Below are positions 25,273-33,683 of a stretch of 64,000 nucleotides of DNA, piece after piece. The stretch spans positions 2,170,001-2,234,000 of the forward strand of contig NC_014151.1 of the NCBI RefSeq assembly GCF_000092865.1, in the 5' to 3' direction. The stretch comes from Cellulomonas flavigena DSM 20109. GTDB taxonomy: Bacteria > Actinomycetota > Actinomycetes > Actinomycetales > Cellulomonadaceae. The translations under genes and the position numbers were made by a program. Each line of letters opens with the position of its first letter. Position 1 is the stretch's first letter. The notes below the pieces were generated by a model, which was not told where the DNA came from, did no database searches, and was given only the letters and a program-made list of their open reading frames with translations.

Positions 25273-26718
25273 GTGCGACCAGTCGCATGCCGCGACCGAG
25301 CCGTCGCCCTGCGACGTGGAGGTGCCGGCGTGCTGCTGGCCCTCCTGACCGCCCTGTCGACGCTCGTCGGCGGCGGGGCGGCGCACGCGGCGACAGACCC
25401 CTGCAGCCCGGACGACGCCACCGCGTGCCTCAACGTGACGGTCACCGTCCCGGGCGCCGGACCTGCGCCCGGCGTCGCGCTGCGCGTCGAGGGCGGCGAC
25501 ACCCCCGTCGACGCGACCACCGACGACGCGGGCAAGGTGTCGGTTCCCCTGACCGCCGCGGGGGACTACACCGTGACGGTGGACGAGGCGACGCTCCCGG
25601 CCGGCACGGTCCTCAAGGACCCGGCCGCCAACCCGGTCGTCGTCACCGTCGCTCTGGGCCGCTCCGCCGGTCGCATCGTGCAGGCCGTCAGCCCCGAGCA
25701 GGCCGGGGCGTCCACCCCCGACCCCGCGGAGACGGGCGCCGACCCGTCGGCGAGCCCGGCCGCCGACGGCGGCGCCGCGGCGGGTGCCGACGACGGTGCG
25801 GAGGCCGAGGCCGGCGCGGAGGCGTCCGCCGGACCCGGCACCAACCGGTACGCGCAGCTCGTGCTCGCCGGCACGATCTTCGGCGTCCTGCTGGCGCTCG
25901 CGTCGCTCGGCGCCAACCTCATCTACGGCACCACGGGCCTGTCGAACTTCGCGCACGGCGAGCTCGTGACCCTCGGCGGCATGACGGCATTCCTCGCCGT
26001 GCAGCGCTGGGGCCTGCCGCTCTGGCTCGCGATCGTCGTGTCGACGGTCGCCGGCGGCCTCGTCGGGTGGCTGCTCAACCAGCTGATCTTCGCGCCGCTG
26101 CGGCGCCGCGGCGTGGGCGTCACGCAGCAGATGATCGTGACGATCGGCCTCTCGCTGGCGATGCTGTCAGGCTTCCTGTTCGCGTTCGGCGCCCGGCCCG
26201 CGCCCATCGTCTCGGGCATCTCCCAGCGTATGCAGATCGGGCCCGTGCAGATCTCCGGCCAGTCGCTGGTGTCGGTGGGCATCGCGGTCGTCGTGCTCAC
26301 CGCCGTCGCCGTGGTGCTCTCGCGCACCCGCCTGGGTCGTGCGACGCGCGCCGTGTCGGACAACCCGGCGCTGGCGGCCGCGACCGGCATCAAGGTCGAG
26401 TCGGTCATCAGCCGCGTGTGGGTCGTGTCCGGCGGGCTCGCCTCGCTCGGCGGCGTGCTGCTCGCGCTGTACCTCAACACGACGCGCTTCAACTTCGGGT
26501 CGACGCTGCTGCTGCTGATGTTCGCGGCGATCACGCTCGGCGGACTGGGCTCCCCGCTCGGCGCCGTGCTGGGTGCGCTCGTCATCGGCCTGGTCGTCGA
26601 GCTGTCGACCCTCGTGCTGCCGAGCGACATGCGCTACGCGAGCGCGCTCGTGATCCTCATCCTCGTCCTGCTGCTGCGACCGCAGGGCATCCTCGGGCGC
26701 GCCGAGCGCATCGGTTAG
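25273..26718 (+). CDS. livH: Branched-chain amino acid ABC permease (LivH) with secreted N-terminal domain
   Basis: A 481-residue LivH-type permease with an unusual N-terminus. GTG 25273 follows GGAGG by five bases. Residues 1-39 form a signal peptide ending GGGAAHA; residues 41-130 look like a small beta-sandwich (LNVTVTVPGAGPAPGVAL, DDAGKVSVPLTAAGDYTVTV), resembling CNA-B or transthyretin-like domains, with a likely Cys pair near the start; residues 140-190 are an acidic Ala/Pro-rich linker. The LivH part (195-481) has GANLIYGTTGLSNFAHGELV, the EAA-like DNPALAAATGIKVESV, and RPQGILGRAE at the end. Start of a livHMGF operon. The added domain is probably extracytoplasmic. Confidence 0.9.
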   Translation: MRPVACRDRAVALRRGGAGVLLALLTALSTLVGGGAAHAATDPCSPDDATACLNVTVTVPGAGPAPGVALRVEGGDTPVDATTDDAGKVSVPLTAAGDYTVTVDEATLPAGTVLKDPAANPVVVTVALGRSAGRIVQAVSPEQAGASTPDPAETGADPSASPAADGGAAAGADDGAEAEAGAEASAGPGTNRYAQLVLAGTIFGVLLALASLGANLIYGTTGLSNFAHGELVTLGGMTAFLAVQRWGLPLWLAIVVSTVAGGLVGWLLNQLIFAPLRRRGVGVTQQMIVTIGLSLAMLSGFLFAFGARPAPIVSGISQRMQIGPVQISGQSLVSVGIAVVVLTAVAVVLSRTRLGRATRAVSDNPALAAATGIKVESVISRVWVVSGGLASLGGVLLALYLNTTRFNFGSTLLLLMFAAITLGGLGSPLGAVLGALVIGLVVELSTLVLPSDMRYASALVILILVLLLRPQGILGRAERIG

Positions 26719-26733
26719 CGGGAGGTCGCCGAC

Positions 26734-27709
26734 ATGGACTACGGACAGCTCTTCACGAACGTCCTCAACGAGATGCTGGGGCCGACCGCGATCGCGTACG
26801 CGCTCGCCGCGATCGGTCTCAACATCCACTTCGGCCTCACGGGCCTGATCAACATGGGCCAGGCCGGCTTCATGCTGCTGGGCGCCTACGGCTTCGCCAT
26901 CGCGACGATCCAGGGCGCGCCGCTGTGGCTCGCCTTCGTCGTCGCGATCGTCGCCGCCGTGGTCTTCGCGCTGCTGCTCGGCCTGCCCACGCTGAAGCTG
27001 CGCGGCGACTACCTCGCGATCGTCACGATCGCCGCCGCCGAGATCGTCCGCATGATCGGGCGCTCCACGGCCCTGACCGACGTGACCGGCGGCTCCGAGG
27101 GCCTGACGGGCAACGCGTTCAAGGGCACGTTCCAGGACGCGTCCCCGTTTCCCGACGCGCGCTGGTCGCTGGGGCCGATCACGCTGGCGACCAACACCTC
27201 CAACTCGTGGTGGCTGCGCATCGTGGGCTGGTCGCTCGTGCTGCTCGCGTGCCTCCTGGTCTGGCGGCTCGTCCGCAGCCCGTGGGGCCGCGTCCTCAAG
27301 GGCATCCGCGAGGACGAGGACGCCGTGCGCTCCCTCGGCAAGAACGTGTACGGCTACAAGCTCCAGGCGCTCGTCCTGGGCGGTGTCTTCGGCGCCCTCG
27401 GCGGCATCGTGTTCGTCCTCGCCAGCTCGGTGCAGGCCGACTCCCTCGGCCGGCCCGTCACGTTCAACACGTGGACGATCCTGCTGCTCGGCGGTGCCGC
27501 GACGGTGTTCGGCCCGGTTCTCGGGTCGCTGCTGTTCTGGGGCGCGCTGGTCTTCGTGCGCGGCTTCCTGCGCGGCGTCGTGCCCGCCGACGTCCTGTCG
27601 GTCCAGCAGATCGAGCAGATCGGATGGATCCTCGTGGGCGTCACGCTGATGCTGCTCATCATCTTCCGCCCCCAGGGCATCCTGGGAGACAAGAAGGAGC
27701 TCGCGATCA

Positions 27710-27720
<11 letters not shown>
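26734..27720 (+). CDS. livM: Branched-chain amino acid ABC permease (LivM)
   Basis: Second permease of the liv system, 328 residues, ordinary length. It opens with AIGLNIHFGLTGLINMGQAGF, the LivM hallmark, followed by LPTLKLRGDYLAIVTIAAAEI and the ATPase-contact segment GIREDEDAVRSLGKNVYGYKL. The C-terminal FRPQGILGDKKE mirrors LivH. It begins 15 bases after livH and overlaps livG by 11 bases, so the operon is tightly coupled. It forms the membrane channel with LivH; ligand specificity comes from the binding protein. Confidence 0.95.
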
Positions 27721-28653
<933 letters not shown>

Positions 28654-28657
<4 letters not shown>

Positions 28658-29493
28658 CCGAGACCGCCGCGCCCACGCTGCACCGCGGGGCCCCCGCCGG
28701 CGAGCCGCTGCTGCACGCCGACGCACTCGTCGCCGGGTACCTGCCGGGCGTCAACATCCTCAACGAGTGCTCGCTCGTGCTGCACCCCGGCGAGCTGGTC
28801 GGCATCATCGGCCCGAACGGCGCCGGCAAGTCGACACTCCTCAAGGCGCTCTTCGGGCTCGTGCAGATCCGTGAGGGGAGCCTGAGGCTCGCCGGCGAGG
28901 AGATCTCCAACCTGCGCGCCGACGCGCTCGTGCAGCGCGGCGTGGGCTTCGTGCCGCAGACGAACAACGTCTTCCCGAGCCTGACGATCGAGGAGAACCT
29001 GCAGATGGGCGTCTACCAGACGCCCCACAAGTTCGCCGAGCGGCTCGAGGTCGTCCTCTCGCTGTTCCCCGAGCTGACGAACCGCCGCAAGCAGCGCGCC
29101 GGCGCCCTGTCCGGCGGCGAGCGGCAGATGGTCGCCATGGCGCGCGCGCTCATGCCCGAGCCCTCGGTGCTGCTGCTCGACGAGCCCTCCGCGGGGCTGT
29201 CGCCCGTGCGGCAGGACGAGGCCTTCCTGCGCACACGCCGCATCAACAAGGCGGGTGTGTCGGTCGTCATCGTCGAGCAGAACGCCCGACGAGCGTTGCA
29301 GATCTGCGACCGCGCCTACGTCCTCGACCAGGGGCGCAACGCCTACTCCGGCCCCGGACGTGAGCTCATGCACGACCCGAAGGTCATCGAGCTGTACCTC
29401 GGCACCCTGGCCACCGACGTCGACGCGGCACGCGCCGCCGAGCAGGGCCGGGGCGCGACGCCCACGACCGACGAGGTCTCCCCCTCCGCCTGA
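28654..29493 (+). CDS. livF: Branched-chain amino acid ABC ATPase (LivF)
   Basis: Second ATPase of the liv transporter, 279 residues. It shows Walker A GPNGAGKST, the LivF segment RGVGFVPQTNNVFPSLTIEENL, signature LSGGERQMVAMARAL, Walker B VLLLDEPSAGLSP and H-loop region VVIVEQNARRAL. The start is GTG 28654, overlapping the livG stop (GTGA). A perfect 16-bp hairpin follows 31 bases after the stop and ends the operon. It pairs with LivG under the LivH/LivM channel. Confidence 0.95.
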
Positions 29494-29524
29494 CCTGCAC
29501 GCCCCGCACGGACTGCACGGACGA

Positions 29525-29559
29525 CGAGAGCCCCGGAGCCGATGGCTCCGGGGCTCTCG
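29525..29559. terminator. Bidirectional hairpin terminator, livF / livK
   Basis: CGAGAGCCCCGGAGCC (29525-29540) and its exact complement 29544-29559 form a 16-bp stem with a three-base loop. It sits between the convergent livF and binding-protein genes and can serve both. Confidence 0.85.
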
Positions 29560-29578
29560 CGGACGTCAGGCCGGCAGG

Positions 29579-30862
29579 TCAGCCCTGCGGGACCTCACCC
29601 TCCTCGGAGCGGTTGAACGTGTACTCGTTCTCCGGGCCGAACTGGTAGATGCCGATGAACGCCGACGACGGGTCGTTGGCGTCGTTGAACGGTCCGACAC
29701 CCGAGACCGCCTGGTAGGCGATGTCCTGGCCGTCCTCCACGAGCGCGGAGCACTCCTCCCAGCCGGTGCACTCCTCGCCCCCGTCGGCACCGGAGACGGC
29801 CGCCATGTTGGCCTGGATCGTCTCGCCGTCGGACGCGCCGCCCTTGAGTGCAGCGAGCGCGACGAGCATCGTCGCGTCGTACGCCTCGGGGCCGTAGGAG
29901 TAGTCCTTCAGCTCGGGGTCGACCTCGAGCATGCGACCCTGGAACTCTTCCGAGGGGTACGCGCCGGGCAGCGTGCCCTGCGCGTTCTCGAGCGTGCCGG
30001 CCGGGAAGCCGACGTCACCCTCGACACCGAAGTTCTGCAGGTTGCCGTCGACGAAGTACGTCTTGCTCATGTCCCAGCCCTGGGCGACGAGCTCGCGCAC
30101 GATCGCGGGCGTCTGGTCCGTGAACGCGAGGATCGCGATGGCGTCCGGGCCCGCGGCGATGGCGTCCGCGACGATCGTCGCGAAGTTCGTCTCGGCCGGG
30201 TCGAACTCCTGGCCCGCCGTGCCGTAGACGACCGTGCCGCCGGCCTCTGCGACGACACCCTCGACGACGTCGCGCAGCGAGGTCCCGTAGGAGTCGTTGA
30301 ACACGAGGATGCCCACGTTGCTGGCCCCGTCGCTGACGATGAGGTTGCCGAGCACGTCGCCCTGGACCGTGTCCGGCGGTGCGGTGCGGAAGTAGAAGTC
30401 GGAGTACCCCGACAGGTCGGTCGCCGTGTTGGCCGGGGAGACCTGGACGATCCCCGCGCCCGTGATGTCGTCCACGATGTTCTTGGTGACGGACGAGGAC
30501 GCCGCACCGATGATCGCCGACACACCCGCGGAGATGAGCTCCTGCGCCGAGGCCGTCGCGACCGACGCGTTCTGCGCGTCCGACGAGTCCGTGTGCAGCA
30601 CCTCGACGTCGGCACCGAACAGGCCGCCCGCGTCGTTGATCTCCTTCACCGCGAGGTCCACGCCCGCGATCTCCGGCGGACCGAGCTGCGCGAGGGAGCC
30701 GGTGACGGGGAGGATCGTGCCGACCTTCAGCGGCTCACCGCTGGCCTCGCCGCCGGTCCCGCCGTCGCCGGGGTCCTCGGAACCGCTGCTGCAGGCGGTG
30801 AGCGTCAGCGCGACCACTCCTGCGACCGCCAGCGCACGTCCTGCACGTGTCGAACGAATCAT
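29579..30862 (-). CDS. livK: Branched-chain amino acid-type binding lipoprotein
   Basis: Extracellular binding lipoprotein (periplasmic-binding family 6), 427 residues, for the livHMGF transporter. The signal peptide ends in lipobox LTAC with Cys24. The mature protein begins the family fold with LKVGTILPVTGSLAQLGPPE, followed by GVDLAVKEINDAGG and the interdomain VIGAASSS-like loop seen here as IIGAASSSVTKNI. ATG 30862 is preferred over an upstream ATG because the signal peptide then begins MIRSTR; GAGGGG lies ten bases upstream. It is convergent with the rest of the operon rather than part of it, so expression may be set separately. Ligand is inferred from the family. Confidence 0.9.
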   Translation of the reverse strand: MIRSTRAGRALAVAGVVALTLTACSSGSEDPGDGGTGGEASGEPLKVGTILPVTGSLAQLGPPEIAGVDLAVKEINDAGGLFGADVEVLHTDSSDAQNASVATASAQELISAGVSAIIGAASSSVTKNIVDDITGAGIVQVSPANTATDLSGYSDFYFRTAPPDTVQGDVLGNLIVSDGASNVGILVFNDSYGTSLRDVVEGVVAEAGGTVVYGTAGQEFDPAETNFATIVADAIAAGPDAIAILAFTDQTPAIVRELVAQGWDMSKTYFVDGNLQNFGVEGDVGFPAGTLENAQGTLPGAYPSEEFQGRMLEVDPELKDYSYGPEAYDATMLVALAALKGGASDGETIQANMAAVSGADGGEECTGWEECSALVEDGQDIAYQAVSGVGPFNDANDPSSAFIGIYQFGPENEYTFNRSEEGEVPQG

Positions 30863-31012
30863 GCGTGTGGTACCCCTCTGTGAGCCCTGCACGACCGCGG
30901 CCCGGGGGCGGGCCACGGCGATGTGGCGCGAACGTACTCATGGTTTGTGTCCGCCATGTGAATGGCAATGTCTCGCCACCATGTCGTTGTGCACTTGTGA
31001 CCTCGGACGCAG

Positions 31013-31048
31013 CGAGCCCGCACCGACCGGGAGGTCGGTGCGGGCTCG
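31013..31048 (-). terminator. Hairpin terminator after the ANTAR regulator gene
   Basis: CGAGCCCGCACCGACC (31013-31028) and GGTCGGTGCGGGCTCG (31033-31048) form a perfect 16-bp stem with a GGGA loop, 23 bases past the regulator's stop. The adjoining 30863-31012 region is comparatively AT-rich and should hold the livK promoter. Confidence 0.8.
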
Positions 31049-31071
31049 TGGGGCTCGCTGCGGCGGGCGCG

Positions 31072-31755
31072 TCAGGAGGACGCGCCACCCACCTGCTCGA
31101 TGACCGCATCGGCGACCTCGCGCATCGTCAGGCGGCGGTCCATCGAGGTCTTCTGGATCCAGCGGAACGACTCGGGCTCGGTCAGGCCCATCTTCGTCAT
31201 CAGCAGACCCTTGGCGCGGTCGACGCGCTTGCGGGTCTCGAAGCGCTCCGCGAGGTCGGCGACCTCCGACTCGAGCGCCGTGATCTGCGCGTAGCGGGAG
31301 ATGGCGATCTCGACCGCGGGCAGCAGGTCGGCCGGGCTGAACGGCTTGACCACGTACGCCATCGCACCGGCGTCCCGCGCACGCTCGACGAGCTCGGTCT
31401 GCGAGAACGCGGTCAGCAGCACCACGGGCGCGAGGTGCGCCTTCCCGATGCGCTCGGCTGCGGAGATGCCGTCGAGGACGGGCATCTTCACGTCCATGAC
31501 GACCACGTCGGGACGCAGCTCGGTGGCGAGCTCGACCGCGCGCTCACCGTCGCCCGCCTCGCCGACGACCTCGAATCCGGCCTCGGTGAGCGTCTCGACG
31601 ACGTCCATGCGGATGAGCGCCTCGTCCTCGGCCACGACGGCCCGACGCGCCGGCCTGCCGCCGGACGGCGCCGCCGCACGCGGGGCGGGGTCGGCGGACA
31701 GGTCCACGGCCTGCGGCGCGTCCTGCGTGGGCTCGGTGCTGTCGTCCTTGGTCAC
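31072..31755 (-). CDS. pdtaR: ANTAR-domain response regulator (PdtaR-like)
   Basis: A 227-residue response regulator that is expected to bind RNA. Residues 38-155 form the receiver domain: acidic pocket AEDE (42-45), phospho-acceptor Asp88 in VVVMDVKMP, switch Thr in LLTAFS and Lys in VVKPFS. Residues about 165-222 are an ANTAR domain (KRVDRAKGLLMTKMGLTEPE, then IQKTSMDRRLTMREVADAVI), which in other systems binds paired hairpins and prevents transcription termination. The overall plan matches mycobacterial PdtaR; a cognate kinase is not in the window. GTG 31755 has TACGCT six bases upstream and no Shine-Dalgarno, so a leaderless mRNA is likely. It is divergent from an unusual tRNA gene. Confidence 0.9.
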   Translation of the reverse strand: MTKDDSTEPTQDAPQAVDLSADPAPRAAAPSGGRPARRAVVAEDEALIRMDVVETLTEAGFEVVGEAGDGERAVELATELRPDVVVMDVKMPVLDGISAAERIGKAHLAPVVLLTAFSQTELVERARDAGAMAYVVKPFSPADLLPAVEIAISRYAQITALESEVADLAERFETRKRVDRAKGLLMTKMGLTEPESFRWIQKTSMDRRLTMREVADAVIEQVGGASS

Positions 31756-31847
31756 GTGCACAGCGTAGTGCGCCGCAGGCGTCCGGTGGCGCGCCGGTGC
31801 CGTGGCCGGCGTCACGTGGCGGGCGCGTCGCACTACGCTGTGCACGT
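31754..31847. repeat. 19-bp inverted repeat: mirrored promoters of the ANTAR regulator and the tRNA
   Basis: CGCACTACGCTGTGCACGT at 31829-31847 is repeated exactly in inverse orientation at 31754-31772, with 56 bases between. In each copy TACGCT fits a -10 and GTGCAC, a perfect palindrome, falls immediately before the predicted transcript start. One copy drives the ANTAR regulator leftwards (start at 31755), the other drives the tRNA rightwards (5' end at 31849). Confidence 0.85.
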
Positions 31848-31848
31848 C

Positions 31849-31922
31849 GCCCCGATAGCCCAACCGGCAGAGGCGTTCGGCTCAAACCCGATCCAGTGTG
31901 GGTTCGAATCCCACTCGGGGCA
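31849..31922 (+). tRNA. tRNA-Leu(CAA)-like, short variable arm
   Basis: Seven-pair acceptor stem GCCCCGA/TCGGGGC, D arm GCC-CAACCGGCAGA-GGC (three pairs, the class II Leu/Ser style), anticodon loop CTCAAAC giving anticodon CAA (31883-31885), and a perfect T arm GTGGG-TTCGAAT-CCCAC. The variable region is only CCAGT, whereas bacterial tRNA-Leu normally has a long variable arm. The first anticodon-stem pair (T31876-T31892) is mismatched. The 3' end reads ACCG, so CCA is not fully encoded. It could be a genuine unusual Leu isoacceptor or a tRNA with another identity or role. Confidence 0.85.
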
Positions 31923-31946
31923 CCGTGTGATGTCGCAGCGCATCGG

Positions 31947-31980
31947 CCACAGGCCGGACCCCTCGGGGTCCGGCCTGTGG
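31947..31980. terminator. Hairpin terminator after the tRNA gene
   Basis: CCACAGGCCGGACCCC (31947-31962) and its exact complement 31965-31980 make a near-gapless 15-16-bp stem. It follows the tRNA by 24 bases and faces the convergent hydrolase gene, so it can serve both. Confidence 0.8.
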
Positions 31981-32017
31981 TGCTGCAGGGGGTCGCGTGG
32001 TCCCGTGGTGTCGCCGG

Positions 32018-32575
32018 TCAGCCCGCGTCGAGCCGCACCTCCGCCGCTGTCGCTGTGTCGGCCGTCCTGCCCGGCGCGTCCTGGAAGGACCAGTACAGGT
32101 TGGTGTGCGCGACGACCGCGTCGGGCGGCGGCGCGCCCCAGGCGGTGAGGTCCTCGGTGGTGTGCGCGTCGGACACGAGCGTCACGTCGTACCCGCGCGT
32201 GAAGGCGCCGTGGATCGTCGCGCGCACGCACGCGTCCGACTGCGCACCGGTCACGACGAGCCGGCCCGCGCCGACCCGCGCGAGCACGTCCTCGAGGTCC
32301 GTCGCCTCGAACGAGTCGCCGTAGCGCTTGTGCACCACCGGATCCGCCGGGTCGACAGGCAGCTCGGGGACGATCCGCCACGGCTCGCTCCCGATCGGCA
32401 GCTCGTCGGCGCTGTGCTGCACCCACACCACCGGCGTCCCGGAGCCGCGCGCGCGGTGCACGAGCGACGCGATGCGGTCGACCACCCCCTCGCGGTCGTG
32501 CGCCCCGGCGAGGACGCCGACCTGGGTGTCGATCACGAGCACGGCGGTGCGCGGGCGGTTCTCGAGCGTGGTCAT
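32018..32575 (-). CDS. Cysteine hydrolase, isochorismatase-like family
   Basis: Predicted 185-residue hydrolase with the isochorismatase/nicotinamidase fold. The catalytic triad is visible: Asp16 in AVLVIDTQVG, Lys in VVHKRYGDSF, and the nucleophile Cys in VTGAQSDACVRATIHGAF, preceded by the usual cis-peptide turn. The substrate is unknown; such proteins hydrolyse small amides or enol ethers. The start ATG 32575 gives MTTLENRPRTAVLVID, the normal distance to the first strand. It is followed at its 3' side by the tRNA terminator hairpin. Confidence 0.88.
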   Translation of the reverse strand: MTTLENRPRTAVLVIDTQVGVLAGAHDREGVVDRIASLVHRARGSGTPVVWVQHSADELPIGSEPWRIVPELPVDPADPVVHKRYGDSFEATDLEDVLARVGAGRLVVTGAQSDACVRATIHGAFTRGYDVTLVSDAHTTEDLTAWGAPPPDAVVAHTNLYWSFQDAPGRTADTATAAEVRLDAG

Positions 32576-32737
32576 GGCTGCCCTCCGTACGGTCCCGGAC
32601 GCCCACGGCCGGACGAGCGTGCGCGGGCGTGTCTGACGTCCCCAGGCTAGGACCGACCACCGACACTCCCCTCGGCGCCGCCGCGCCCGACGCGCGACGC
32701 CGGCGCTCCCCTGGCAGGGTGACGCCGGGAGGTGACC

Positions 32738-33613
32738 GTGGACACCAGGACGATGACCGACGACGAGCGTCGCGCGGTGCGCTCGACGTACCGCAGCCTG
32801 CGCCTCGGGGTGGTCGTGCTGCTCGTCATGCTCGGCGCGGCGGTGCTGACCGAGACGGTCCGCGCGGGCTGCTGGCTCGACTCGCTCAGCGCCTACTACT
32901 GGACGGCAGCGCACGACGTGCTCGTCGGGACGCTGTGCGCCGTCGGCGCGCTGCTGGTCGTCTACACGAGCGCCGACGACATCGAGGACGCGCTGCTCGA
33001 CACCGCGGGCTTCCTCGCGCTCGTCGTCGCGCTGACGCCCACGGAACCCGGCACCGGCTGCCCCGGCGCGCTCGTCGTCGACGTGCCCCCGGCGCTCGCG
33101 GACGCCCGCACGAGCCTGACCGCGCTCGTCGTCGCCGGCGTCCTGGCCACCGGCACGCGCACGGCCGTGGCGCTGCGCACCACCGCCGGCACACCCGCCG
33201 TGCTCGCGCGCCTGACCGCCGCCCTCGTCGTGCTCGCCGTGGCGGTCGCCCTGCTCGTGGCCCCGGACCTGCTGGTCCGGACGGCGCACGACGCCGCGGC
33301 GGTCCTGCTGTTCGTCGCCGTGGTCGGCGTCGTGGTCCGGCACGCCTTCGCGGCACGCGCCGTGGGCAGCCGCTGGGCCCTGGTGTACGCGGGGCTCGGC
33401 GCAGCGATGCTGCTCACGCTGTCCGCCGTGGTCGCGCTGCACGCGGTCGTCCCGACATGGACCCAGGCGGTGCTCGTGCTGGAGGCGCTCCTGGTCGGCC
33501 TCTTCGCGGCCTACTGGCTGCTGCGCACCGTCGAGCTGTGGGGGGTCGACGTGCCGCCACGGGCGCACCGGCGGCGCGACCACGCCGATGACACCACCGC
33601 ACCCGTGGCCTGA
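32738..33613 (+). CDS. Conserved integral membrane protein, unknown function
   Basis: A 291-residue membrane protein with about seven predicted helices. The loop after helix 1 contains SLSAYYWTAAHDVLVGTLCA, resembling a family of bacterial membrane proteins with a SxSAYYYTPxRDxFVG motif whose function is not known to me. Residues after helix 3 include LTPTEPGTGCPG, a likely external loop. GTG 32738 was chosen because GGAGG lies five bases upstream; GTG 32732 overlaps that site. The C-terminus is a short basic cytoplasmic tail. Neighbours do not suggest a role. Confidence 0.78.
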   Translation: MDTRTMTDDERRAVRSTYRSLRLGVVVLLVMLGAAVLTETVRAGCWLDSLSAYYWTAAHDVLVGTLCAVGALLVVYTSADDIEDALLDTAGFLALVVALTPTEPGTGCPGALVVDVPPALADARTSLTALVVAGVLATGTRTAVALRTTAGTPAVLARLTAALVVLAVAVALLVAPDLLVRTAHDAAAVLLFVAVVGVVVRHAFAARAVGSRWALVYAGLGAAMLLTLSAVVALHAVVPTWTQAVLVLEALLVGLFAAYWLLRTVELWGVDVPPRAHRRRDHADDTTAPVA

Positions 33614-33633
33614 GGACACGACCCCTGCGACGA

Positions 33634-33671
33634 CGACGGCCGCCGTCCCCGGATCGGGGCGGCGGCCGTCG
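33634..33671. terminator. Bidirectional hairpin between the membrane protein and pyk genes
   Basis: CGACGGCCGCC (33634-33644) pairs with GGCGGCCGTCG (33661-33671), and CCCC (33647-33650) with GGGG (33656-33659), leaving a small bulge. It begins 20 bases after the membrane-protein stop and 12 bases after the pyk stop on the other strand. Confidence 0.7.
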
Positions 33672-33683
33672 CCGGGTACGACG

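Noticed and set aside
24961..25956. N-terminal extension of the GNAT frame into and across the liv genes
   Set aside because: No similarity, and a well placed GGGAGG plus GTG 24960 gives a normal GNAT start; the extension would lie antisense to livH.
31849..32017. tRNA gene as an integration site for a mobile element
   Set aside because: No integrase, no partial tRNA duplication and no composition change next to it; both sides are ordinary core genes.
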